NCBI GenBank assembly: GCA_030536995.1
Contig: JAUNOY010000001.1
Span: forward strand, 223,274-287,273
From: Eubacteriales bacterium
Lineage (GTDB): Bacteria; Bacillota; Clostridia; Lachnospirales; Lachnospiraceae
Direction of reading: 5' to 3'
Length of the DNA stretch: 64,000 nucleotides
This document shows, in pieces, positions 1-8,698 of the stretch (within the stretch, counting starts at the first letter, position 1; every line of letters begins with the position of its first letter). A program made the position numbers and the translations under genes. The notes beneath the pieces were generated by a model, which saw nothing but the letters and a program-made list of their open reading frames with translations, was not told the origin of the DNA and ran no database searches.

Positions 1-918
1 ATTGATGATCGGCCTCAGTCTTGGACATGACAGCGACATTTCGGCATGAGGATATTTTCTCTGAAGATAATATACATGAAGGGCGCTTGCCAACGCATCT
101 TTACGGAAATCAGACAGTCCCAGAAGTGCAGAAAATGCCACACCTCTCATTCCTCCGCGAAGCGCTCTTTCCTGTGCATCAAAACGATATGGCCATACAC
201 GTTTGTGTCCCATAAGATGTAATGTTTCATACTTTTCCGTATCATATGTCTCCTGAAAAACCGTCACATAATCTGCCCCACATTCATGGAGATATCGATA
301 CTCATCTGTATTTACCGGATAGATTTCAAGCCCTACCATGCGGAAGTACTTCCGTGCCAGCTTACATGCTTCTCCTATGTATTCCACATTGCTCTGACTT
401 CTGCTCTCACCTGTTAAAATGAGAATTTCCTCCATTCCGGAATCAGCAATCACCTTCATTTCATGCTCAATCTGTTCCATACTGAGCTTCATTCTGTTAA
501 TGTGGTTATAGCAATTAAAACCGCAGTACACACAGTAATTTTCACAGTAATTGGCAATATAAAGAGGAGTAAAAAGATATACGGTGTTTCCGAAATGTTT
601 CGATGTTTCCTCTCGGGCTTTTTGGGCCATCTCTTCCAGAAAAGGCTCTGCTGCCGGTGAAAGAAGCGCTTTAAAATCTTCAATACTGCATGTTTCATGA
701 TCAAGAGCCGCACGTACGTCTTTCGCCGTGTAAGAACTATAATCAAAGCTCTCCATCTGTGTCATAACCTGGCTGCATATATCCGATTCAATGACTTCCA
801 TACCAGGCATATATTCCATATGATTTTTTCGACTGGAAGGATCTGATTCCAGTCTATGCTTTTTCTCCAGCGCCTTCTCGGATAAAAACTCTGAGTCAAC
901 AAAAAATTGGTTTTCCAT
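1..918 (-). CDS. thiH: 2-iminoacetate synthase ThiH, 3' end outside the window
   Basis: Radical SAM enzyme that cleaves tyrosine to dehydroglycine (2-iminoacetate) for the thiazole half of thiamine in anaerobes. The first 306 codons are present and the reading frame stays open to base 1, so the C-terminus lies outside the window. The radical SAM cluster is visible as CENYCVYC, coded near base 520, with the CxxxCxxC spacing that binds the 4Fe-4S cluster. The ATG at 918 is preceded by AAAGGGGGC and lies 12 bases after the thiG stop, so the gene is the last visible member of the thiS-F-G-H operon under the TPP riboswitch. The family assignment is firm from the motif and the context. Confidence 0.95.
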   Translation of the reverse strand, partial: MENQFFVDSEFLSEKALEKKHRLESDPSSRKNHMEYMPGMEVIESDICSQVMTQMESFDYSSYTAKDVRAALDHETCSIEDFKALLSPAAEPFLEEMAQKAREETSKHFGNTVYLFTPLYIANYCENYCVYCGFNCYNHINRMKLSMEQIEHEMKVIADSGMEEILILTGESRSQSNVEYIGEACKLARKYFRMVGLEIYPVNTDEYRYLHECGADYVTVFQETYDTEKYETLHLMGHKRVWPYRFDAQERALRGGMRGVAFSALLGLSDFRKDALASALHVYYLQRKYPHAEMSLSCPRLRPIIN

Positions 919-930
919 GAGCAGCCCCCT

Positions 931-1704
931 TTAATTTCTTAAAAATCCTGTCAATGGATCAGATGGAGAAGCTCCTCTTGTCAGAACCCTTCCCAATCCT
1001 GAGAGATATGCCTTTCGTCCGGCTTCAATTGCCTGACTAAACGCAGACGCCATCAGTGTCAGATCTCCGGCTGTTGCAAGAGCTGTATTTGCCATAATCG
1101 CAGCAGCTCCCATCTCCATTGCTTCACATGCCTGAGATGGCCTTCCGATTCCGGCATCCACAATAATAGGAAGATCAATTTCATCAACAAGAATCTGAAT
1201 AAACTCTTTTGTAGCAAGTCCTTTATTGGAGCCGATCGGCGATGCCAAAGGCATTACAGATGCTGCTCCAACGTTTACCAGTTCCCGGGCAGCATATAAA
1301 TCCGGATACATATAGGGCATAACGACAAATCCTTCCTTTGCCAGAATTTCTGTTGCTTTTATCGTTTCCTGATTATCAGGAAGAAGATATTTGGAATCTC
1401 TCATAATCTCTATTTTTACAAAATCGCCACAACCAAGCTCCCTTGCAAGTCTTGCAATACGAACTGCCTCCTCTGCATTTCTGGCTCCGGAGGTATTCGG
1501 AAGAAGCGTTACACCCTTTGGAATATAATCCAGTATGCTTTCCTGATCCTTTGTATTTGCACGTCGAACTGCAAGGGTAATAATCTCTGCCCCGGCATCT
1601 TTCACTGCCGCTTCAATCAGCTTCATAGAGTATTTTCCGGAACCCAGAATAAATCTGGAATGAAACTCATGTCCTCCAATCATTAATTTGTCATCGTTTT
1701 TCAT
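931..1704 (-). CDS. thiG: thiazole synthase ThiG
   Basis: ThiG is a TIM-barrel enzyme that joins deoxyxylulose phosphate, dehydroglycine and ThiS thiocarboxylate into the thiazole phosphate ring. The protein is 257 residues, the normal family length, and has the characteristic phosphate-binding segments around [11 protein letters not shown] and [10 protein letters not shown]. An in-frame upstream extension to 1791 overlaps thiF. I chose the ATG at 1704 because AAGGAGAT precedes it at good spacing and because the family begins with a short stretch like [11 protein letters not shown]. It lies between thiF and thiH and should form a complex with ThiH. Confidence 0.96.
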   Translation of the reverse strand: MKNDDKLMIGGHEFHSRFILGSGKYSMKLIEAAVKDAGAEIITLAVRRANTKDQESILDYIPKGVTLLPNTSGARNAEEAVRIARLARELGCGDFVKIEIMRDSKYLLPDNQETIKATEILAKEGFVVMPYMYPDLYAARELVNVGAASVMPLASPIGSNKGLATKEFIQILVDEIDLPIIVDAGIGRPSQACEAMEMGAAAIMANTALATAGDLTLMASAFSQAIEAGRKAYLSGLGRVLTRGASPSDPLTGFLRN

Positions 1705-1732
1705 GATTATCTCCTTCTTTCTGATGTATTGT

Positions 1733-2371
1733 TCAAGCATCTTTTTTCTCTGCCAGAATACGTAAAACCATATGCGCCTGATGAGAAGCACAAATCATAA
1801 CTCTGGACGCTGTCAGCCCTATAGAATTCTCCACATCGCTACATTCGTCTCCGCAAAGATAAAAATGTCTCATGACCTTTCTTGTATGAATGCTGTTAGC
1901 AGATTCCAACCCCGCCATTCCGGAGGCTGCAATAAGGTATTTCTCCGGAAATTTTTCCAAAACACCATTTACAAGAACGGCTTTTGCTTCCGGATCGTCA
2001 AATGCTTCACAGACAATCTGTGCATTTTTCAGAAGCTTAAAAAAATTATCATCTGTAATTTTTTCCGTGATGGTCTCCAGCCGGATGTACGGATTAATCT
2101 CCTTCAAGTTCTCTGCCAATGCGTCTGTTTTAAATAATCCAATCTGCTTCGGCTTATACTGCTGACGATGAAGATTGCTCAGATCCACTCTGTCATAATC
2201 GATTAAGATCAGCTTCCCAATCCCCGCCCTTGCCAGACACAAAGCTATACAGGAACCCAGCCCTCCCAGACCGCAAACTGCCACCGAAGCATTCTGAAAT
2301 CGTTCCAAAAGCTCTCGTCCCTGGCGCTTTGCCAGTGCTTCCTTCCACTCTTTTTCTGTTGGAATTCCCAT
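1733..2371 (-). CDS. thiF: ThiS adenylyltransferase ThiF (short ThiF family)
   Basis: E1-like enzyme that adenylates the C-terminal glycine of ThiS so that sulfur can be loaded. The 212-residue protein has the Rossmann nucleotide-binding motif GLGGLGS near residue 35 and the [12 protein letters not shown] segment typical of ThiF/MoeB/E1 proteins. It belongs by length to the short clostridial ThiF group rather than the 250-residue E. coli type. A CGDEC motif near residue 175 supplies candidate cysteines, but I cannot assign which one is catalytic. The ATG at 2371 starts one base after the thiS stop, and its Shine-Dalgarno sequence lies inside the last codons of thiS. Confidence 0.93.
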   Translation of the reverse strand: MGIPTEKEWKEALAKRQGRELLERFQNASVAVCGLGGLGSCIALCLARAGIGKLILIDYDRVDLSNLHRQQYKPKQIGLFKTDALAENLKEINPYIRLETITEKITDDNFFKLLKNAQIVCEAFDDPEAKAVLVNGVLEKFPEKYLIAASGMAGLESANSIHTRKVMRHFYLCGDECSDVENSIGLTASRVMICASHQAHMVLRILAEKKDA

Positions 2372-2372
2372 A

Positions 2373-2567
2373 TCAGCCTCCTCCAACAAAGCTGACAACC
2401 TCCAGCGTATCTCCGTCCTTCAAAATGGTTTCTTCATACTGTGCTCTGGGCACAATTTCTCCATTTCTTTCCACTGCAACACGCCGGGCATTGTAATCTG
2501 CAAGCATAAGGTACTCTGCCAGAGTCTTTCCGGAAAGATCTTTTTCTGCGCCATTTACTGTTACCAT
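2373..2567 (-). CDS. thiS: sulfur carrier protein ThiS
   Basis: Small ubiquitin-like sulfur carrier of 64 residues. It ends in VVSFVGGG, and the terminal glycine pair is the hallmark that ThiF adenylates and that becomes the thiocarboxylate donor for ThiG. It is the first gene of the thiazole operon, directly downstream of the TPP riboswitch and its terminator. The start at 2567 has AAGGGAGAAAAG upstream. The three final glycine codons, GGAGGAGGC, double as the ribosome-binding site of thiF. Confidence 0.95.
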   Translation of the reverse strand: MVTVNGAEKDLSGKTLAEYLMLADYNARRVAVERNGEIVPRAQYEETILKDGDTLEVVSFVGGG

Positions 2568-2641
2568 TTCTTTTCTCCCTTGTATTTTTTATAAAAAGTC
2601 CCCAGATTCAGGGGTTCTTTTTCGCTATCGTAACAAAAAAA

Positions 2642-2766
2642 GGAGGCACTTTCGTGCCTCCGATAAAATTCAATCCTAACGATTTCCTACGGCGGCATTA
2701 TCCGCATCAGGTTTAAGGGTCGAAGGTTTACCTTCCTCTCAGCCTGTCACACAAGCTCCCCTGCGT
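2642..2766 (-). promoter_or_regulatory. TPP riboswitch with terminator expression platform
   Basis: Reading the minus strand, the conserved thi-box blocks appear in order: GGGGAGC, then CTGAGA, then ACCCTT, then ACCTGATGCGGATAATGCCG and CGTAGG. The aptamer occupies about 2684-2766. It is followed by a perfect 8-bp hairpin, GGAGGCAC-GAAA-GTGCCTCC at 2642-2661, and a run of T residues, a classic intrinsic terminator. Thiamine pyrophosphate binding should stop transcription before thiS. Confidence 0.97.
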
Positions 2767-2783
2767 TTTTTTAATTATTTTTA

Positions 2784-2812
2784 ATTTTACACCTGTTTTT
2801 AGCAAATTACAA
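2784..2812 (-). promoter_or_regulatory. predicted sigma-A promoter of the thi operon
   Basis: On the minus strand TTGTAA (2807-2812) and TAAAAT (2784-2789) are separated by exactly 17 bases, just upstream of the TPP aptamer. The transcript would start about ten bases before the riboswitch. Confidence 0.7.
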
Positions 2813-2838
2813 GGAAAACTTTTATTTTCCAAATATTT

Positions 2839-3573
2839 TTATTTATTCAGGTATTTTTCTTTCATTTCAGCTACTTTTGCCTTGTATGCTTCGCTCTGTT
2901 TCTGCTGCATAAGGTTTCTTCTGATTGTATCCTTCACTTCCTCAAAGGAGGATACACTGGCTTCATTCTTTTTCTCTACTTTGATAAGATGGTAACCAAA
3001 CTGTGTTTTCACAGGACCGATCACCTGTCCGATTTCCCCTTCAAACGCAGCTTTCTCAAATTCCGGAACCATCTGTCCCTTTCCGAATTCTCCCAAATCT
3101 CCGCCTCGGGAACCTGAAGGACAGGTAGAATATTCCTGGGCAGCCTCTTCAAAGGCTTTTCCGCCCTCGATCTCTTTTCGAATATCCCCGCATTTTTCCT
3201 CAGAATCTGTAAGAATATGTTTTGCACTTACAGTTGCTCCCTTTGTAAAATGCTGCGAATTTGCGTCATAGTATGCTCTGCATTCCTCTTCTGTAACAGT
3301 TACATTCTTCATTACACTGTTCACAGCAAGCTGTGCAAGAATATCTCTGGTTGCATTTTCCATCATAACTTTGAATGCATCTGTCTCGTTCATTTTTTCA
3401 TCTTCACCAAGCTGTGCGAACATATGTAAAGCAAGAAACTGCTCTTTAAACTGTTCACGGAACTGAGGGTTTGAAAGATATGGCTGCTGTTCCTTTGGCA
3501 CTCCCTTTAAAAACGCTTCAAAATCTGCCTCCTTGATTTCTTTTCCAGCAATTACTGCAATTGTTTCACTCAT
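2839..3573 (-). CDS. parvulin-type peptidyl-prolyl cis-trans isomerase
   Basis: Protein of 244 residues with an N-terminal helical SurA/PrsA-like region and a parvulin (rotamase) domain at about residues 112-205. The domain is marked by SAKHILTDSEE, GGDLGEFGKGQMVPEFEKA and TQFGYHLIKV. Unlike PrsA it has no signal peptide or lipobox, so it is predicted to act in the cytoplasm as a folding helper. It is monocistronic, with its own promoter upstream, and its neighbours give no further functional clue. Domain assignment is firm; substrate is unknown. Confidence 0.9.
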   Translation of the reverse strand: MSETIAVIAGKEIKEADFEAFLKGVPKEQQPYLSNPQFREQFKEQFLALHMFAQLGEDEKMNETDAFKVMMENATRDILAQLAVNSVMKNVTVTEEECRAYYDANSQHFTKGATVSAKHILTDSEEKCGDIRKEIEGGKAFEEAAQEYSTCPSGSRGGDLGEFGKGQMVPEFEKAAFEGEIGQVIGPVKTQFGYHLIKVEKKNEASVSSFEEVKDTIRRNLMQQKQSEAYKAKVAEMKEKYLNK

Positions 3574-3608
3574 GGTTAATTTCTCCTGTTCATTGGTAAT
3601 ATTGCTCT

Positions 3609-3638
3609 ATTTTAGCCTTTTTCCCATAGTTCTGTCAA
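3609..3638 (-). promoter_or_regulatory. predicted promoter of the parvulin gene
   Basis: Minus-strand TTGACA (3633-3638) and TAAAAT (3609-3614) with an 18-base spacer, about 35 bases upstream of the start codon. Confidence 0.65.
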
Positions 3639-3717
3639 TCCTTAAATACTCCTCCTGAAGTGTAAGAATTACCTTCTCATTCACATAACAGACAAAACGC
3701 GCTATCTTTTTGTGACT

Positions 3718-4065
3718 TCAGATTGTCTTTACAAAAAAGCAAAAATAAGCAATATGCAAAATCCAGATTCCCACTAATATCACACATCCTGCCAGAATCC
3801 CCTTCGCACCCATCATCAAAAAACCAGTTATCATAAGCACAGTCATTGCAAGCATAATACGAATTTTTGTTTTCCAGGTCATGCCACGACCAGCCACATA
3901 GTCCTCCAGATTTTCCTTATAAAGCTTTGTATTTACAAACCAGTCATGCAGTTTTTGAGAACCTTTTGAAAAACCAACTGCAGCCAGAAGAAGGAACGGG
4001 ACGCACGGCAGTATGGGTAATACTGCACCTGCTGCACCAAAACCTAATCCCGCAAATCCCAACAC
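3718..4065 (-). CDS. DUF454 (YbaN-like) small membrane protein
   Basis: About 115 residues with a glycine/proline-rich first membrane segment containing LPILPCVPFLLLAAVGF, the signature region of the DUF454/YbaN family, and a second hydrophobic hairpin near the C-terminus. Function is unknown. The GTG at 4065 is the only conventional start in this frame after the stop codon of the upstream ABC gene, but its ribosome-binding site is poor. A better-placed ATG with GGAGA upstream lies at 4091 in the +1 relative frame. It would give MNIKK and then join this frame if the ribosome slipped back one base on an A7 run. The gene follows the two ABC transporter genes closely and is probably in their operon. 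Confidence 0.75.
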   Translation of the reverse strand: MLGFAGLGFGAAGAVLPILPCVPFLLLAAVGFSKGSQKLHDWFVNTKLYKENLEDYVAGRGMTWKTKIRIMLAMTVLMITGFLMMGAKGILAGCVILVGIWILHIAYFCFFVKTI

Positions 4066-4110
4066 AATCCACCCTGTTTTTTTATGTTCATAGCGTTCTC
4101 CATTTCTCTT

Positions 4111-5805
4111 TTATGCTCTGTTCCATTCATACATTCTGCCGTTTTCCACACGATACATGCGGTCCGCAATCGACATCGTGGATTCCCGGTGAGAGACAAG
4201 AATAATGCTTTTTTTATGCTTCTGTTCTTTTAAAGCCTTCAAAATAATTCCTTCATTGATGCTGTCCACATTGCTGGTCGGCTCATCCAAAAGAATCAAC
4301 TCACTTCCTCTCAGAAACGCTCTGGCAAGTCCGATACGCTGTTTTTCTCCGGCAGAAAGATTATCTCCAAGAGCTCCTACCTTTGTCTGATATCCATCTG
4401 GAAGAGAAAGAATCCACTCGTGTACTGCTGCCTGTCTGCAGGCTTGTTCCAGTTCTTCCATTGTAGCATCCGGCTTTGCTATACGGAGATTCTCTTCTAT
4501 GGTTTCGTCAAACAAATAGGTAACCTGACTGACCATAGTCACATTATCCAACAAACTCTCCGTCTGAATCTTTTCAATATCAATTCCATTATAAACAAGC
4601 TCTCCACTGTCCTTTTTCCAGAATCGAAGCAGCAACTTTAAAAAAGTAGATTTCCCACATCCGGATTCCCCTACAATTCCAATAATTTCTCCCTTTTTCG
4701 CATACATACAGATGTCTGATAATACCTGTTTCTGGCCATCATAAGAGAAGCAAAGATCCCTTACTCCAAGATTTTCAAAAGAAAAAGTTCTGCCATTTTC
4801 TACCGGAGTAACTGCCGGTTTCTCTGAAAGAAGATTTAAAACCCTGTCTCCGGACGCAAAGGTCTGTGTCAGGTTTCCCGGAAGCGCTGAAATTGCAATA
4901 ACGGGACCAAAAGACCCAAATACTGCGGCCACTCCGATTATCATTCTTCCCATTGAAATTTGATCAGTTATCACAAGCAGGCTTCCCACTGCAAGGGCCG
5001 CAAAAATAAAAAGAGAGACACACAGTTCTGTTATCGCAGCTGCTTTCGTTGTTTCCAGTTTCATTTTCTTTGTTTCATCAAGAAGAATCCGGGAACGTCT
5101 GTTGACTTCTTTTTCCCTTTCTTTTCCTGCGCGATTTAAAACAATATCACGTATTCCTTTTATACTGTCCAGAAAATAGGCATTAAATGAGGCAAATTCC
5201 TCGCGATAACGAACACCTGCTGCTTTCAATCTGCCGGAGGCAAATATCGGTATCACAATTCCCACCACGACAAATCCCACTGCGGCAACAAGTGCCAGCC
5301 ACCAGCTGGATACGTTTCCCACAAACATGATAACACCTGCGGATACCACAACAGCAATGCAAATGGGAGAGATTGTGTGGGCATAAAACACTTCTAATGT
5401 TTCTATATCAGACGTGATCATGGCAATGATAGAACCTTTTTGTTTACTCTCCAGCTTTGCAGGACAAAGCATTCGCAAAGCAGAAAAAATTTTATCCCGA
5501 AGAACCGCGAGCAGTCGAAATGCAATATAATGATTGCTATACTGTTCCAGATACCGGAGCAGGCCACGAAGAAGCCCACACCCTATTGCCAGTGTCACAA
5601 TCCATCCGTAGGACAAAGAAATGCTCTCCCCTAACGCTTTTGCAACCCCCACTGCACCTAACAGGGGAACGCCCATGGCACAGAAAAAACCGGCCGAACC
5701 ATTCAGCACAGCAAGAAACATAATGTAGGAAAGGCTTCCCAAAAGCAAAATAAGACTTGCCATGATTTTTCCTCCGCTTCGACGAAGTATTTGTTTTTTA
5801 CTCAT
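4111..5805 (-). CDS. ABC exporter half-transporter, CydC-like
   Basis: Fused membrane/ATPase half-transporter of 564 residues. The first 310 residues carry about six hydrophobic segments. The C-terminal ATPase has Walker A GESGCGKS near residue 377, signature LSAGEKQR and Walker B LILLDEPTS. It overlaps the preceding ABC gene by four bases (ATGA), so the two products very likely form a heterodimer, the arrangement of CydDC and related exporters. The signature LSAGE rather than LSGGQ resembles CydC-type subunits. No cytochrome bd genes are nearby, so the substrate cannot be named. Confidence 0.85.
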   Translation of the reverse strand: MSKKQILRRSGGKIMASLILLLGSLSYIMFLAVLNGSAGFFCAMGVPLLGAVGVAKALGESISLSYGWIVTLAIGCGLLRGLLRYLEQYSNHYIAFRLLAVLRDKIFSALRMLCPAKLESKQKGSIIAMITSDIETLEVFYAHTISPICIAVVVSAGVIMFVGNVSSWWLALVAAVGFVVVGIVIPIFASGRLKAAGVRYREEFASFNAYFLDSIKGIRDIVLNRAGKEREKEVNRRSRILLDETKKMKLETTKAAAITELCVSLFIFAALAVGSLLVITDQISMGRMIIGVAAVFGSFGPVIAISALPGNLTQTFASGDRVLNLLSEKPAVTPVENGRTFSFENLGVRDLCFSYDGQKQVLSDICMYAKKGEIIGIVGESGCGKSTFLKLLLRFWKKDSGELVYNGIDIEKIQTESLLDNVTMVSQVTYLFDETIEENLRIAKPDATMEELEQACRQAAVHEWILSLPDGYQTKVGALGDNLSAGEKQRIGLARAFLRGSELILLDEPTSNVDSINEGIILKALKEQKHKKSIILVSHRESTMSIADRMYRVENGRMYEWNRA

Positions 5806-7541
5806 GCACTCACCTCCGCATATCCTTCTTCCAATTCTTTCTGTGTCATAAACAATCTGGCGTAACCGCCGTTCTTATCCATTAATTCTTTATGATTCCC
5901 TTGTTCTTTCACCTCTCCTGTCTCCATATAATAAATCTTATCGGAGAGCACCACATTGGCAAGACGATGCGAGATAACAATCACTGCCTTAGACTGAGAT
6001 AACTCTTTGATATTTTTCATAATAATCGCTTCACTTTCCACATCTATATTACTGGTTGCCTCATCAAACACATACATATCTTTATCTGCCACCAGATTCA
6101 CAGCAAGCGCGAGCCGCTGCTTCTGTCCTCCGGAAAGATTTGCGCCATCTTCCATAATTTTTTTGTCCAATCCTCCATTCTCTCGAATGAATCCGGCAAG
6201 ATTCACTTTTTCCAATGCTGCATAAATTTCCTCATCTGATACTTTTTTATTTCCCAGCTTAAAATTCTGTCGAACAGTTTCATTAAAAATATAAGTATTA
6301 TAACTTACCGCGGCAAGATGTTCATAATAGCTTTCCCGTGACAGCTCTTCCAGCTTTTTTCCTCCTCCAACAACACTTCCTGATTTCGGACGAATTCCTC
6401 CCAAAAGTATCTGGACAACTGTGGATTTTCCACAACCGGACTCCCCCACAATAGAAGTCATCCCTTTCCCGGGGAAAGTCATCGTCACATTTTTCAAAAC
6501 ATCACGTCTGTCATCATAAGAAAAATTTACATTCTCCAGCTTCCATTCCGTATAAGGCATCTTCTCCTCTCCCCAGATTGGATTCGAGATTTCAAAAAAT
6601 GACAGAATCTTATTTCCTGCACTCACCCCGTTCATTGCCACATGAAAGGCCGCTCCAAATGCACGGAGGGGTAGAAAAAATTCAACCGCTACAAGAATCA
6701 GAAACAGTGCCAGAAAAGGAGACAGCCCCCCTTCCGCCACTTTAAGAACAGAGAATGCGATTCCGATGCCGGCTCCTCCATATGCAACCAAATCCATAAT
6801 TGTAGTACTTGCCAGCTGCATCACCAGAACCTTCATAGTAATTTTGCGAAACTCTTCACTGGCATTATTCATCTTTTTCTGCTGTGCTTCATCTGCCATA
6901 AAAATTTTCAGTTCCTTCAGCCCCTGCACACTGTCCAGGAAACCATCTCCCATAGAAGTATATTTTCCCCAGTATTTCTCAAAAATCTTTTTTGCATATC
7001 TGGATACCGCAACAATCGACGCAGGAATCAAAGGCACACAGGCAAGAAGAACCAGTGCCACACGCCAGTCAATCCACACAGTTATGAAGAATAGAATAAA
7101 CGGAGAAAGCATTGCATAAAAAAACTGGGGAATATAAGATGTATAATATAAATCCAGCTGTTCCACACCTTCCATGGAAATCTGTGTCAGTCCTGCCATA
7201 CTCATTTCCTCTGTGGAACTGGTTCCCAGTTTCACGATTTTATGATAAATTTTCTGACGAAGTTCCTTCTTCGCATTCCGTCCAAGAATATCTTTCAGTC
7301 TCGCCACCCGGCGGGAAGCCCCATATCGGACAGCCATTCCCATAATCCCCAATACTGCGGAAAATAAAAAATATTCAGCATCTCTTCCATATGTACCATA
7401 CTCTGACACCAGATAAATCATCCAGCAAATACAGGCAGTAATCATAAGATTGGCAAATAATCCTACTATCATCCACGCTACCGTATACAGTATATCTTTT
7501 TTATTATCTCCTAAAAGATACAAAAGCTTTTTATCAATCAC
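5802..7541 (-). CDS. ABC exporter half-transporter, CydD-like
   Basis: Half-transporter of 579 residues with an N-terminal six-helix membrane domain (about 1-310) and an ATPase domain. Walker A is GESGCGKS, the signature is LSGGQKQR, and Walker B is MYVFDEATS, followed by the switch histidine in VISHR. The start is a GTG at 7541 behind AAGGAGGA. It is the first gene of a three-gene unit with the CydC-like partner and the DUF454 protein. Two matched inverted repeats upstream suggest control by a MarR/TetR-type repressor, compatible with an efflux role; this is inference. Confidence 0.87.
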   Translation of the reverse strand: MIDKKLLYLLGDNKKDILYTVAWMIVGLFANLMITACICWMIYLVSEYGTYGRDAEYFLFSAVLGIMGMAVRYGASRRVARLKDILGRNAKKELRQKIYHKIVKLGTSSTEEMSMAGLTQISMEGVEQLDLYYTSYIPQFFYAMLSPFILFFITVWIDWRVALVLLACVPLIPASIVAVSRYAKKIFEKYWGKYTSMGDGFLDSVQGLKELKIFMADEAQQKKMNNASEEFRKITMKVLVMQLASTTIMDLVAYGGAGIGIAFSVLKVAEGGLSPFLALFLILVAVEFFLPLRAFGAAFHVAMNGVSAGNKILSFFEISNPIWGEEKMPYTEWKLENVNFSYDDRRDVLKNVTMTFPGKGMTSIVGESGCGKSTVVQILLGGIRPKSGSVVGGGKKLEELSRESYYEHLAAVSYNTYIFNETVRQNFKLGNKKVSDEEIYAALEKVNLAGFIRENGGLDKKIMEDGANLSGGQKQRLALAVNLVADKDMYVFDEATSNIDVESEAIIMKNIKELSQSKAVIVISHRLANVVLSDKIYYMETGEVKEQGNHKELMDKNGGYARLFMTQKELEEGYAEVSA

Positions 7542-7562
7542 CGTTTGTTCCTCCTTATATCA

Positions 7563-7617
7563 GTTAGCAAAAGCTAACCACTTGTAACAAAAATAGCAGT
7601 TAGCTATTTCTAACTGC
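7563..7617 (-). promoter_or_regulatory. two operator-like dyads GTTAG-N6-CTAAC upstream of the ABC operon
   Basis: Two inverted repeats share the same core and spacer length: GTTAG-CAAAAG-CTAAC at 7563-7578 and GTTAG-CTATTT-CTAAC at 7599-7614. The second extends to perfect 8-bp arms (GCAGTTAG/CTAACTGC, 7596-7617). Their centres are 36 bases apart and they lie between the ABC operon start codon and the region where its promoter is expected. Confidence 0.6.
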
Positions 7618-7685
7618 TTGGACTATTATAAAAGATTATCGAAAAAATGTCAATATAAATCCTATATTTTATCTTTCTTTTCGAT

Positions 7686-7739
7686 GAAATCAAAGAGGGC
7701 TTTGAAAACCTTCTGTTCCCTTCAGCCCTCTCTGATTTC
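7686..7739 (-). terminator. terminator-like hairpin after cotJC
   Basis: Arms at 7686-7701 and 7724-7739 pair over 16 bases with one mismatch around the core GAGGGCT/AGCCCTC. The hairpin lies between the ends of the cotJ unit and the ABC operon's upstream region. The T-tract is short on either strand, so efficiency is uncertain. Confidence 0.6.
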
Positions 7740-7774
7740 TTATCATTGCTACTTCCTATCTTCTCTTAACAAAC

Positions 7775-8416
7775 CTATCTCCTGCATCCACATTCTGAAG
7801 GACAACTACAGCTTGCAGGCATATCAAAACTCGGATTAAAGGCATAGAAATTCTTAGCGTCAAGCTCTTCCTGCAAAGATCGCAATGCTTCACCGAATCT
7901 CTGAAAATGCACGACCTCACGGGCGCGCAGGAAACGGATCGGATCAGCAATTTCCGGAATGTCTTTCACTGTTCTGAGAATATTGTCATAAGTAGACCGT
8001 GCTTTCTGTTCCGCAGCGAGATCTTCAAACAAATCTGTTATAGGATCTCCTTTGCTCTGAAATTCACATGCATTGAAAGGAATTCCTCCTGCCGCCTGAG
8101 GCCAGATTCCCACAGTATGATCTGTATAGTACGGTCCGAAACCGGATTTCTCTATTTCTTCCATCGAAAGATTTCGGGTAAGCTGGTGAACAATCGTCCC
8201 GATCATTTCCATATGAGCCAGTTCCTCGGTGCCGATATCTGTCAGTGTGGCCACTGTCATCTGATTAGGCATGGAAAATCTCTGGGACAGATAACGCATG
8301 GACGCCGCAATCTCTCCATCCGGTCCACCATACTGACTCATAATAAACTGTGCAAGCTTTGCGTTCGGCTGAGTAATTTTGATTGGATACTGAAGTCTTT
8401 TTTCATAATTCCACAT
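7775..8416 (-). CDS. cotJC: spore coat protein CotJC (manganese-catalase fold)
   Basis: Inner spore coat protein of 213 residues in the manganese catalase family. Metal-ligand-like acidic and histidine residues are seen in GTEELAHMEMIGT and AREVVHFQRFGE, as in ferritin-like di-manganese proteins. It is the last gene of the cotJA-cotJB-cotJC operon, six bases after cotJB. The C-terminus ends in a short cysteine cluster, SCSCPSECGCRR, which could cross-link or bind metal in the coat. Expression in the mother cell under sigma-E is expected from the B. subtilis homologue; I did not find a convincing sigma-E promoter. Confidence 0.93.
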   Translation of the reverse strand: MWNYEKRLQYPIKITQPNAKLAQFIMSQYGGPDGEIAASMRYLSQRFSMPNQMTVATLTDIGTEELAHMEMIGTIVHQLTRNLSMEEIEKSGFGPYYTDHTVGIWPQAAGGIPFNACEFQSKGDPITDLFEDLAAEQKARSTYDNILRTVKDIPEIADPIRFLRAREVVHFQRFGEALRSLQEELDAKNFYAFNPSFDMPASCSCPSECGCRR

Positions 8417-8422
8417 GACTTC

Positions 8423-8698
8423 TCATCGACCTCCTTCCATCTGCCATGGAAATGGCTGTGTCATCCATTTCCAAGAAGACGACTCGTGATATACCGCATC
8501 ATCAATTGTCAGAGGACCATAGCAGTGCTCGTATTCTTCCATCAGCTCTCTGCGCAGCTTCGCTGCATCCCTGTAATAGCAAAGCGCCTCTTCATGGCAG
8601 GGATGTGTATCGAGAAACAGTAAAATGTCATCTACTGCAAAGCTGACTTCGTTAAGTTTGCACAAAAGCTGCTCTCTGGAAAGATTTCTGTTCATCAT
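8423..8698 (-). CDS. cotJB: spore coat protein CotJB
   Basis: Small coat protein of 91 residues matching the CotJB pattern: an N-terminal helix LLCKLNEVSFAVDDILLFLDTHP, here shortened to its recognisable parts LNEVSFAVDD and FLDTHP, and a C-terminal tryptophan/proline-rich end WKWMTQPFPWQ. The ATG at 8698 overlaps the cotJA stop codon as ATGA, giving translational coupling. An in-frame extension to 8722 is less likely because it runs further into cotJA. Confidence 0.9.
   Translation of the reverse strand: MMNRNLSREQLLCKLNEVSFAVDDILLFLDTHPCHEEALCYYRDAAKLRRELMEEYEHCYGPLTIDDAVYHESSSWKWMTQPFPWQMEGGR

Noticed and set aside
7907-8623. Long plus-strand open frame opposite cotJC/cotJB (238 codons)
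   Set aside because: Entirely antisense to recognised spore coat genes; no start signal and no family match.
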